Shown: positions 1 to 8,970 of the stretch, in pieces
Numbering within the stretch: position 1 is the stretch's first letter
Layout: the number at the start of each line of letters is the position of its first letter
From: Ditylenchus dipsaci
Taxonomy: Eukaryota > Nematoda > Chromadorea > Rhabditida > Anguinidae
Direction of reading: 5' to 3'
NCBI GenBank assembly: GCA_004194705.1
Contig: SADC01000852.1
Coordinates: 434,001-498,000, forward strand
Length of the DNA: 64,000 nucleotides
Notes under the pieces: model-generated
Told to the model about the DNA's origin: nothing
The model's input: only the letters and a program-made list of their open reading frames with translations
Databases searched by the model: none
Translations under genes and position numbers: made by a program

Positions 1-1391
1 GGCGGGTGATGCAAGGGCTCTGTAGGTATTGATCCTTTTGAGGGAGTAGTGGAGGGAATCGTCAAGTCTACTCAAGTCGCAGGTTTCACAATTACCTGGG
101 CGAAAATTAATTTATTGATTTAGTTTTTACTGATACTTCAAAATTTACAGTTGTGTTTATGAGGTTTTTCTATGGTGGCATCTTTCCTAAGCAGCATTTG
201 CAAAATTTCAAAGCGGTTGAGGTGTGAGGCTAGTATAATGGGAGATATGTCACTAAACTTTGGATTTAAAAGTACTTATTTAAAATTATAGGTTTTGTTT
301 GTACCTAGAGTATTCGGAGATGTCAGTTTCTAATGGATCTAGGGATTTGGACCAGCCATCACTTAGCATGTCCTTAGTGATGCTAGGGTGGTTGATCAAC
401 ATCTCAGCCAGCTGATACACTCCTTCTCGAATGGCACACTAAACTTAAAGAGTCATTGCCACCTGTTTTGAATTGTCCCCGCCAGTTCAATTTTTTTGCC
501 TAATCATTGAACTTCTGTACGGATTTTTCAGCTTGGTTTCTAACAAAACAAGGCCTAGAATTTGATTTTACTTATAGTTTTGTTAAAAACCAAGATGAAA
601 AATCCGTACGTAAATCCAACGATAAAGAAAAAAATTTGAATTGGCGGGGGACAACCGTTGTCGGAGACGGCAATGGCCCCTTAAAGATTAAAATAGGGGG
701 GAGCCCGTTTGGCTTTGAAAACTCGGTCTCGGTGGTGCAGTGGGTAAGAGTTTGTGTTGGCCCAAAACGTGCACAGGTTCGATCCCATCTGGTGGCACAG
801 TATTCATTTTGGCTTGTTTGACCAATCTCTGTGGGTAATTAAAATTAACTAAAAGTGCTCTAATGTCGAAGTTACTCTTGTCGAGGCTAATTTTTGGTAT
901 AAAAGCAGCCCTGTAAATAGGCCCGAGGTGCTCTTATATGTGGGAGGGGTGATCTGATGTGCAGGTTTGACTGCATTAGCTAATATGCATGGTCTAAACA
1001 GAATGTATTTGTGACTTGCCAGCAAAGCATTGCCAATCTTTATCCCATCCTGTTGAAGCAACATTTCCACTATCTCAACTAAAATTAGTTTTGAAACAAA
1101 ACTTAATGTTAAATTTGTTTTCAATCTTACCATTTTCGTTGTCTACAGCTATTTCCATAGCAGTCCTTTAATTGATATGCATTAATCTGTTAATAGTAGG
1201 TGAAGTTTATATACCTGCCCATGGCATCAACAGCATTAATGTTCAAAGGGACATTCTTTTGGGTGAGACAGGCTATTAATGTTGGTCTATCTCCTCTTTC
1301 TGAAATGTTGGATCAGTTAACATTTACTAAATACATGTGTTAACATGCCTGCAGCTTCTAGAAAACGCCTTTCATTGGGATTGAGCATGTC
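1..1391 (-). CDS. TRPC-family cation channel, N-terminal ankyrin/TRP_2 exons (partial, leaves window)
   Basis: Seven minus-strand exons join in phase without any indel: 1391-1349, 1299-1215, 1165-1131, 1078-1020, 438-305, 252-149 and 95-1 (cut by the window edge). The product begins LNPNERRFLEAAERGD, a typical start of the first TRPC ankyrin repeat, then NINAVDAMGRTAMEIA, a second ankyrin unit, NALLCAIREGVYQLAEML, DISPIILASHLNRFEIL, and a Cys/His cluster (KPHKHNCNCETCD) followed by SLHYSLKRINTYRALASP. This order matches the cytosolic N terminus of TRPC channels, which precedes six membrane segments; those must lie left of the window. TRPC proteins form receptor-operated Ca2+/Na+ channels in the plasma membrane. 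Two of the introns use GC donors (after 1349 and after 1020). The family call is firm; the orthologue within TRPC is not decided. Confidence 0.93.
445..684. mobile_element. Palindromic MITE, TTAA-ended family
   Basis: It lies in the TRPC intron between the exons ending at 438 and 1020. The left end (TTAAAGAGTCATTGCC) and the inverted right end (GGCAATGGCCCCTTAA) are imperfect inverted repeats bounded by TTAA. Inner arms around a loop repeat AACTTCTGTACGGATTTTTC and its complement, so the whole element folds on itself. Related copies with the same inner arms occur at 18761, 21076 and 36470. It has no coding capacity. Confidence 0.75.
724..802 (+). repeat. tRNA-like (SINE-type) sequence
   Basis: A perfect-looking A box (TGGTGCAGTGG, 733-743) and B box (GGTTCGATCCC, 776-786) are spaced as in a tRNA gene, and the unit ends in GGTGGCACA rather than a matched acceptor stem. 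It resembles the arms of the tRNA-like foldbacks at 7176 and 26008. It is probably a Pol III-derived dispersed repeat in a TRPC intron and not a functional tRNA, because I cannot fold a proper acceptor stem. Confidence 0.6.
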
Positions 1392-2160
1392 CTAAATGTG
1401 AGTAATGATTTTCAGAAAATACAAAGATTAGTTTTAGCTACAGCCAGCTACAATGACAAAAACCTGGCCACTTAAGAAAAAAGTTGCTGGGTGGTTGCCG
1501 CTGCTAATTTGCGAGGAATTTTTTTCTTTTATCCGATTTTTGAGCTAGATTGCCCTAACCGGATTGGCTAAACTATTCGGTGACCTCCGATTTTTTGAGA
1601 AAAAAATACATTTGGTTGAAAACCGAACATTTAGACCGTTTTTGAAGAAAAAAGTCATTTTATCCAGTGCTTATTGCCATTTCTAGGCGAAAAAAAGATT
1701 TTGACTAAAAACTTCGAAAATAAAAAAGATTTGCGGTCCCAAAAAAATGATCTCTTTTCGATAATTTTAGGGTGCGGTCGATTACTTTTAGATTTTTTTT
1801 ACTTTTTGCCTTGATAACTAAGGTAAAGGGTAGTGTAGGTTACTTGGAGTCCTTATTTTTTTTTATTTATCACTTGTTTTTCTTACTGGAAGTTGGCGAA
1901 AAAGTTTTCAACTGCATTTTTGAACACGACTCTTGGGAGACAGCTAAAGCACCACAAACATGTAAAAAAATGTTTTTTGAATCATTTTTTATTTGTTTTT
2001 TTTAATTTAAATTTTGTGAATTACTCGAGGTGAATTTTCAATGGAAATCAATGAGTTATAGTAATTTCATAAATGCAAACAAAAAATAAAAGAGAAAATA
2101 TTTTCGGAGTAATTTGCTGTCCCCGCGAATTCAAAAAGTCAAAATTATCATGTTACTCAC
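1392..2160. other. TRPC intron, AT-rich, no gene seen
   Basis: Long T and A runs (for example around 1500-1800 and 1960-2005) fill this intron. Short open frames here have no family resemblance. No inverted-repeat element with clear ends was found. Confidence 0.5.
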
Positions 2161-2373
2161 ATGAGTTTTGATGTGAACGGCAGGCATAGAGTGAGCAAGT
2201 GTGTGGTTACGAGACCGATGTTTTGAGTTTGCTCCATTATTGACAGTCTTGACTGCACTTGGTTGTTGTTGACCCCTTCGACGGTTCTTTGCCACTGGCA
2301 TAGGTGACGTGCCAACAAGCATCTTATCGTTAACGCTCTGAGCAGATGTTTTGTGCTTCTGCGATTGGCTTTT
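2161..2373 (-). CDS. Probable N-terminal extension exon of the TRPC channel
   Basis: This open stretch of 71 codons has a good acceptor (TTTTTAG before 2373) and a good donor (CAT/GTGAGT after 2161), and its phase-0 end joins exactly to the phase-0 start of the ankyrin exon at 1391. The encoded segment is hydrophilic and low in complexity, rich in Lys, Arg, Gln, Ser and Asn (for example KNRRRGQQQPS), as expected for a disordered cytosolic extension before the ankyrin repeats. I recognise no motif in it, and upstream exons or a start codon were not found. It could belong to another gene on the same strand, but phase and spacing favour the channel. Confidence 0.6.
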
Positions 2374-2833
2374 CTAAAAACAAAAAGTTGGCTAAAAACA
2401 GTGTAAGTACCATTTGACAGCAACCACCAAAGCAAATACAAAAGGCGAAAATAAAAGCAAGTAGGTTTATTAATTATCGGTATTTTAAGAAAGCGCTAAA
2501 CCTCTTAAAACTTAGATTCGATTAAGCCACAACCCTAATCTGTAAGCCGTAGACTGGATATAGAAAATAATTAAGATATGGGTCCAATTTGAGTCGTTTC
2601 AATTCGACTTTATTTCAATTAATCAAGTTGAGTCAGCTATAGGGCATAGTTTCGAATATGCAAGGCAATGAGACAAGAATCATTAAATTCTCGCTATTCT
2701 ACCGATCTCAGAGGTACGTTGTAAAATAAGTGAACTGTATAAGCCAACTGACTTAAGGATCAATCCGGTCAACTGTGAGCAAGTTGACTGTAGGATCAAG
2801 CTGATTAATTGCAAGCCTGCTGACTGTAGGCAT
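2374..2833. other. Non-coding stretch with short degenerate repeats
   Basis: Between 2745 and 2830 the motif GTTGACTGTAGGATCAAG recurs in degenerate form. Similar GACTGTGGAC-type repeats occur at 5565-5640 and 7510-7620. No coding potential is apparent. Confidence 0.45.
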
Positions 2834-3058
2834 TTAAAGGGGCATGCCCGTGCCCGTGCGGGGACCAGCACTTTTTTCTTTCTCCATCAAGTTCTACATG
2901 CGTTCTCATCCAGATTTTTTAAGTTTTCTGCCTAGTTTTCAAAAGTAGTATAGGGTCATTGATATTAAATTCGACGTAAAACGAGTGAAAAATTAAAGGA
3001 TTAAAAAAATGCTGGTCTCCGCCTTAAGTTTTTGAAACGCACGGGCATGCCCCTTTAA
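2834..3058. mobile_element. Palindromic MITE, TTAA-ended family
   Basis: Ends are TTAAAGGGGCATGCCCGTGC and its inverse GCACGGGCATGCCCCTTTAA, bounded by TTAA. Internal parts are also inverted (GGGGACCAGCA against TGCTGGTCTCC). It is about 225 bp long and non-coding. Confidence 0.8.
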
Positions 3059-3799
3059 TTAGAGTTAATTTGGTATTTGGCACTTTTTAAAAAATAGTGA
3101 AGAGATTCTTTTGTAACAAAACCTAAGAAAATCAGCGAGAACTGTCTTTATTTTTATATAACAAACTATTGTGTGTCCAGATCAAATGGCGGCCTACTCC
3201 ACTATTAACTACAAATTAACCCTCTGAGCCATGACTGTCTTTTAAATTTCAACATTTTTACTATTTTTGCTACACAAGTCAAACTAATCCACTAAAAGAA
3301 AATACCAAACTTACAGACAGCTTCTTGAACATGTTTGAATATGCCACAGTCAATGAGTGCAAAAAAATTACGTCACAATAACACAAATCAAATTTTTAGG
3401 CAATAAGAGATTAGAGCCCAGCCGTTCATTCCCACAAATAAACAACAATCATCTGGCTATGGATTAGTTGGATGGCTGAACAAGATAAAGGCACACACAC
3501 AATCCAACAAGCAGGAGCAGGCAATGAAAGTTTTATAATGGGTTTATGAGCTCAAAGAAAGGGGTAGTCTAGTTAGAGATCAGAGGCTTCAAAGTAGAGA
3601 CTAGCAAAAATGCTTGAGGCAATCGGTGTTTTGCTCTTACTGCTGGCAGGAATTCAATAATCTTTTTTTTTTGATAATTATCAAATTCAAAGAAGACAAC
3701 ATCAAACTGAGGGCAAAATTAATCAATAGAGAGGTGCACCAAATCAAATTGCGGCAAACCAATTTGCGAAAATTCCGACTGCAATTTAATTTCGCATTT
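3059..3799. other. Intergenic AT-rich stretch
   Basis: No exon with a recognisable product was found. An open frame at 3614-4039 runs into the foldback at 3800 and has no family resemblance. Confidence 0.45.
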
Positions 3800-4068
3800 G
3801 AATTATTCGATCTGAAGGTGCATAGACGTTTAACGGTTGGCGGGACAAATGTCTCAAAAACCCCTAAACGTCACACCAAAACGCCAAGCTTTTTTTATCA
3901 TTACTTTGAGGATGTTCGGATGTTTTTTTCTCTCCTAATCCTAAGCCTAAAGCCTAAGCCTAAAAGACATCTAAAAAAAGCTTGGCGTTTTGGTGTGACG
4001 TTTAGTGGTTTTTGGGACATTTGTCCCGCCAACCGCTAAACGTCCGTATGCCGATCTGAATAGTCTCA
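3800..4068. repeat. Foldback element with CCTAAG (telomere-like) loop
   Basis: Arms GATCTGAAGGTGCATAGACG and TTGGCGGGACAAATGTC are repeated in inverse order at 4000-4068. The loop side holds CCTAATCCTAAGCCTAAAGC and continues as CCTAAGCCTAAAA (3934-3964), that is degenerate (GCCTAA)n, the complement of the nematode telomere unit TTAGGC. Non-coding. Confidence 0.75.
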
Positions 4069-4235
4069 CAAGAGAACCTTGCGAGCTTGTTTTTCACTTG
4101 CCTAGGGGAGTTCGGTCCCATTGGATAGCCAGTATACGACTTTAAATCAGATCTGTTGAGATCTCTGGCCCATAGTCCGAAAAAGGCTAGTGATGTATCG
4201 AAAAACCACAGAGACCAAGGCATTTTTAAATTAAA

Positions 4236-4475
4236 AGTAAGTGGAACATTCAAATAGCCTAGGTCACAGGTTCGAATACCACTGGGTGCACATACTATTT
4301 TTCACCCACTTTTATTAACAAGTTGGGTGTCAAAATGATCCTTGGGCTCTTAGCCATCTAACGAAATTATTAGCGCACAGTACAGCAAAAAATTTAGCGT
4401 AAAAAATAAGGTGTGCACCCAGTAGTATTCGAACCTGTGACCTAGTCGATGCGTATATAAAGCACCCTTTGAATA
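4236..4475. repeat. tRNA-like inverted pair
   Basis: The left arm has a B-box-like GGTTCGAATACC followed by ACTGGGTGCACA; the right arm carries the same block inverted (TGTGCACCCAGTAGTATTCG). A solo relative with GTATGCACCCAGGCGGATTT is at 17905. The arms flank about 100 bp of unique sequence. Confidence 0.6.
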
Positions 4476-4696
4476 AAAAAATATCTTGGCCTTATACTTT
4501 TACTTTACTAGCCGGCACTTGTGCACTACGGGGGACTCCTTGTTATTATTAACTGTGAGTAGTATTTTCAAGTATCCTAAGTAATTTTTATACGCTAAAA
4601 ACGATATAAAAAAGCTGTTTTCCAAAGTTTACCTTAAAACTTAAGTTTTTAAGTTTTTAATTCCTTACCAGAGTTTGACTTTTTATAACTGTTCAC
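4476..4696. other. Spacer before a large foldback
   Basis: Contains TAGCCGGCACTTGTGCACTA, echoed at 5219 as TAGTCGGCACTTATGCACCT, so part of this spacer is itself an old repeat. No gene seen. Confidence 0.4.
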
Positions 4697-5935
4697 AGAA
4701 ATAACAAAAAGACAAAGCTTTTCCTTGCTGCAAAAAGACTTCTATTTGCTCCCAAAGGAATTTTTTTTGCTACAAAAGACTTTTTTTGCTCGAAAGAGAC
4801 TTTTTTCGCTGCAAAAGGACTTTTTTTTGGCTCCCAAAAGACTTTTTTTGCTGCTAATTTTGTCTGCTGCAAAAAGACTTCTTTTTGCTGCAAAAATACT
4901 TTTTTTTTTCGCTGCAAAAAGACTCTTCGTGCTGCAAAAAGACTTTTTTTGCTGCTAAAATACTTTTTTTTTGCTGCAAATATTGTTTTGCTTCACATGC
5001 CTTCTTCGCAGCATTTTTCACTAGAAATATCAATTATTATACATATTTTGCAGTCAATTCGTCCACAAAATTTTTATTATTTCTTAGGAACGAATAAGCC
5101 ATGCTATTCAACCCGAAATTGTGTGCTAAAAACAGTTTGTTGAGATCAAAATCCTGTTTTGACTAACTAGAATCTCAATACCCTGGTTATTTATGAAAAA
5201 AACAGTACCCACTTCAAGGTAGTCGGCACTTATGCACCTCCGGGGGGAAGCAGGGGTGGTCATTTTATAATAAATTGAGAAAAGTGTTCAAAAATCTCCT
5301 AAGTGATTGTTTTGCGCAAGTTTTCAAGTTTTTATTTAATTTTCGCCCCTGAAATGCATAATTACCGGGTAGTCGACCTTAAAATTAAGGGAATCATTCA
5401 GATTGAGCATATAAATAATTATATCATGCCTAGAAGAGTGCCTTGAGTACTTTAGTGTATATGAAAAGTCAGTTTTTGTCGCCAAATTTTCAAGCAGTAC
5501 TTAAGTTTTTCAGCCGGACCCCACCTGAAGAATAAGAGACTACCTAGGTTTCGAAAGTGTGATTAATTGACCTGTGGACAAATTGGCGGGTGCACGGATT
5601 GACCGTGGACGTATTGACTGTGGACGAATTGACCGCAGAATATGTATAATAATTGGTATTTCTAGTGAAAAATGCTGTGAAGAAGGCATGTGAAGCAAAT
5701 CAATATTTGCAGCAAAAAAAGTATTTTTGCAGCAAAAAGAAGTCTTTTTGCAGCAGACAAAATTAGCAGCAAAAAAGTCTTTCGGGAGCAAAAAAAGTCC
5801 TTTTGCAGAAAAAGGTCTCTTTGGCGCAAAAAAAAAGTCTTTTTGCAGCAAAAAAGATTAGCAGCAAAAAAAAGTCCTTTGGGAGCAAAAAGAAGTCTTT
5901 TTGCAGCAAGGAAAAGCTTTGCCCATAACAAAAAG
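4697..5935. repeat. Foldback with minisatellite arms
   Basis: The left arm (about 4697-5060) is a degenerate tandem array of a roughly 20-bp unit GCTGCAAAAAGACTTTTTTT. The right arm (about 5640-5935) is its inverse (AAAAAAAGTCTTTTTGCAGC). Outer ends match too (AAAAGCTTTGCC against CAAAGCTTTTCC). The loop of about 580 bp has a short tandem repeat GATTGACCGTGGAC near 5600. Because both strands stay open, several Phe/Lys-rich frames appear; these are artefacts of the repeat. Confidence 0.8.
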
Positions 5936-6092
5936 GGGGGGAGGAGAACAATAGTCCATTTCAAATTGGACCGATTCTATTTGGGCCAAAATTGGGCCCA
6001 TTTTTTGGCGCGGAAATGGGTCCAATTTCGGCCCAAATAGAATCGGTCCAATTTGAAGTGGCCCATTTATCTCCTCCCCTAAAAAGGCTCCC
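5936..6092. repeat. Palindromic MITE-like sequence
   Basis: Near-perfect inverted halves: CAAATTGGACCGATTCTATT and its complement AATAGAATCGGTCCAATTTG meet around GGGCCCATTTTTTGG. The outer ends GGGGGAGGAGA and TCTCCTCCCC are also inverted. It abuts the preceding foldback. Confidence 0.75.
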
Positions 6093-6189
6093 GAAGTGCA
6101 CAAGCAGTGCCTACTGTCCTTCTTATCCAATTTTTCGGCTATGGGCCTGAGATCTCAATAGATTTGATTTAAAGTCGCATACTGGCTAC

Positions 6190-6425
6190 CAGTGATGTTC
6201 CGTCTACACGAATCGATCGATTTAATTGATTACGATCATTTACAAAAAATGTAATCGATTGCAAGTTATTGATTCTTTTGTTTAGATATATGTAATCGAT
6301 TGAAAATTTTTGAGTCTTTCATTTCCAATCGTGTAATCGATGGTAAATGATTAATTATTTCGATTAGTTTCATGTAATCAATTGAAAATGTTCGATCTTT
6401 CCGTGTAATCGAAAGACTTAGTTAC
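6190..6425. repeat. Degenerate TAATCGATT-type repeat cluster
   Basis: The motif GTAATCGATTG or its complement recurs at least six times at irregular spacing. It resembles the subterminal repeats of hAT MITEs in this window but I cannot see paired ends. Confidence 0.45.
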
Positions 6426-7140
6426 TAAAAACAATATAGCAAGCACACGATATAGCAAGAAAATGGCAACAAAAACACAAGAAATGTTTGTCCCAACTTC
6501 TCAAACGAATTTACTCTTCAAAACATTCCCTTCCGTTAATAAACCAATTAGGTAGCATTGGTCGGCAATGGTCAACTCTCTGGCAATACTTGGGAGATAG
6601 GCGTCTTCAAATTCACCACTCTAGCCACAGCCAAATCAATTTGTATTGCATTATGTGTAGGAATTAAGAAAGTGAGTAAATATGTTTGGCTAGTCTGCCT
6701 TCTAGTAAAAATCCAGCCTTGCAGATTAAATTGGAATTTATTTAGGGGCAAGCCCTGTTTTGATTACTTTTTTAGCGGCTCTGACTACCTAGTATTTGAA
6801 CCTAGCTAGTGCCTCCATCAATTGACTTTCAGCAAAGTTTTGGCCATCGTGGGAGAATCATGATAACGAAGGATAGGGTATTTGGTCTGGAAGAAGAAAA
6901 AGACTTGCGAGAAATTAATGCAAAAACAATAGCAAATGATATAATCCTTTGGAAAATGAACTAGAAATTTGAGACAATTGTTGTATTAAAAGATTGGTGA
7001 TATATTTTTTGAAGAATTTTTTTTTAAATGGTGTTTTGAGACTAAGTATGCTCGAAATAATACTTACAAGGGAATCTAACTCTATCAGCACAATATATAC
7101 CATTCAATAGATCTTGAAAAAGCTTATTAGTGTGTTAAAT
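6426..7140. other. Intergenic stretch, no supported gene
   Basis: An open frame at 6558-6809 has no recognisable domain. A run of 12 G follows at 7141-7152. Confidence 0.4.
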
Positions 7141-7175
7141 GGGGGGGGGGGGACGTAAAGCCATTTATGCTTGAA

Positions 7176-7497
7176 TAAGTGGCTTCCATGGCGAAGTGCG
7201 TAAGTGCTCGCGTTTTTTGGCCCAAAATGGTGTTTTTTGGTGTTGCAGGTTCAATCCCACGTTGTGGCACACTATTTTTTTTGGCTTGTTTGGCCAGTTT
7301 AGAGGTAATTAGACTTTTTTGACGCCAGATTCGGAATCAGCGACCCAAATTATCTCTAGAAATGATCAAACAAGCCAAAAAAAATAGTGTGCTACGTGAG
7401 ATTGAACCTGCAACACCGTAACAACACCATTTTGGGCAAAAAAAACGCATATGCTTACGCACTGCGCCATGGAAGCCACTTTTTCAAACCTAAATGG
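7176..7497. repeat. tRNA-like foldback element
   Basis: The left arm reads GGCTTCCATGGCGAAGTGCG, then an A-box-like region, a B box (GGTTCAATCCC) and GTGGCACACTA. The right arm (7370-7497) is the same block inverted. Arms are about 120 bp and the loop about 75 bp. The sequence TTTTGGCTTGTTTG after the tRNA-like part is shared with the solo copy at 724, so it belongs to the repeat. Confidence 0.75.
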
Positions 7498-8428
7498 CTT
7501 CCCCCACTTAAGGACCACAGTCAACTAAATCCGAGTTAACGGATTTTGTATCATAGTCCACTGAGGCATAGTTAATTGGCTCTGTAGCACAGTTCACTAA
7601 GTCACAGTCAACTATATTTTGCCAGAGTTTATTTTACCCAAAAAAACGGGGCCTGATGCCGACTCGGGCGCCGGACATCCCTAAAATCGGCGTCGGATAT
7701 GGTTGAGAATAGGCGAAAATCACCTATTTTGAAATCCTGTTTCATCCGTTTAAATCCCTCCGTTTTCCAAAAAAAATTCGACTATCGTGCTCAGCGTGAA
7801 ATTCTGCACAAAACACATAGTTTATTACACTCGGCTTTTCGCGTGTTAAATTAATTAAGAATAATAAATCTTTTATGATAAAGGGTTGCTATAATAGGGT
7901 TTGAGATATAGGTTGAGCTGAACAGCCTTCGGAAGTTCGACGAGTTAGAACTCGACTTTTTTGAATTTAGGTCAATGATGGAGCATAAGACTGCATATTC
8001 AAATCCCAAAATTCTTTTAGTCAGCAAAAAATGTCTACAAAGCGTAAATAAAGCTTCCTCTTAATTTCCAGCAATAAAAATCAAACAAAAGAATACTCGA
8101 CTAGACACAAAAAAGGACAGCCTTATACGGCGGAAACTTTTTTCTCACCCTGGCCATCCTTGAGCTTTCTTTTGCTAGAAGTGCCCCTTCGCAAAAACTA
8201 GAGCACCTACGCAATTTGAGCAAATCTCAGAGAATAATTCGATTTAGGCCCTGTAGTGTCTTCCTCTTGGCCCTTAAGTGTCTTTTCAAGCAAAACGGGA
8301 TTAAGAGTTCAATAAAAGCTAATTTTGTTCAAATTAGATAACACGGGCAGAGATTCACGGACAAATATGTGTTGTTGTGAAATACAGACATAAGGACACT
8401 TGTTTTATTTTTCTTACATGTTTATAAC
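7498..8428. other. Intergenic stretch
   Basis: Begins with degenerate CACAGTCAACTAA-like repeats (7510-7620). No exon or complete mobile element was identified in the rest. Confidence 0.4.
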
Positions 8429-8735
8429 ATGGTTGTCAAAAGCGTCAACATCGGTCAAATTGGTCTGAATTTAGACGGAAAATTTAGACGCTTTTAGTCA
8501 AAAAAAAAGTTACAATTATAGTCAAAAAGCGTCAAAATCCTAGTCAAAAACGCAAAAAGCTTCAAAATAATATTTACTGTACTACAGTTAATACACCTAA
8601 CTAATATTTTGATGCTTTTGCCATTCTTTGACTAGGACGTGACGCTTTTTCGACTAAAACCATCAAAAAGCGTAAAAAAATTTAGTCAAAATTCAGACCG
8701 ATTTTGAACATTTTGACGCTTTTGACAGCCATGGT
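8429..8735. repeat. Foldback MITE-like element
   Basis: Inverted ends AACATGGTTGTCAAAAGCGT and ACGCTTTTGACAGCCATGGT, with several internal GACGCTTTTTGACTA-like subterminal repeats in both orientations. The many short subterminal repeats are the style of hAT non-autonomous elements, but no 8-bp target duplication is clear. Confidence 0.65.
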
Positions 8736-8970
8736 TAAAAAAATCATTCACATAAAAATATAGATCACAATTTAAAAAAGCAGCAGTAAAATATCAGATT
8801 GTTCAGAAAGTTTGGTAAATTTTTTTGTTGTTTCCATGATGTTTTTGGCTATTATGTCAAAATTAAGGCATAGTCCATTTTAATTTCTGATACTTTAGAA
8901 AATATTCCTAATTTTCGAACAATCTTATTACTTTAAAAAACTTTTTACAGTTGGTTGAGTGTATTTTTGT

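Noticed and set aside
2157..2441. Alternative frame of 94 codons over the TRPC N-terminal exon
   Set aside because: It ignores the acceptor and donor and does not join in phase to the ankyrin exon, while the frame chosen does.
4693..6040. Several Phe- or Lys-rich open frames on both strands
   Set aside because: They are translations of the GCTGCAAAAAGACTTTTTTT minisatellite arms in different frames, without splice sites or family resemblance.
7141..7152. Run of 12 G as a regulatory or quadruplex site
   Set aside because: A single run with no further G tracts nearby; similar runs elsewhere are transposon ends.
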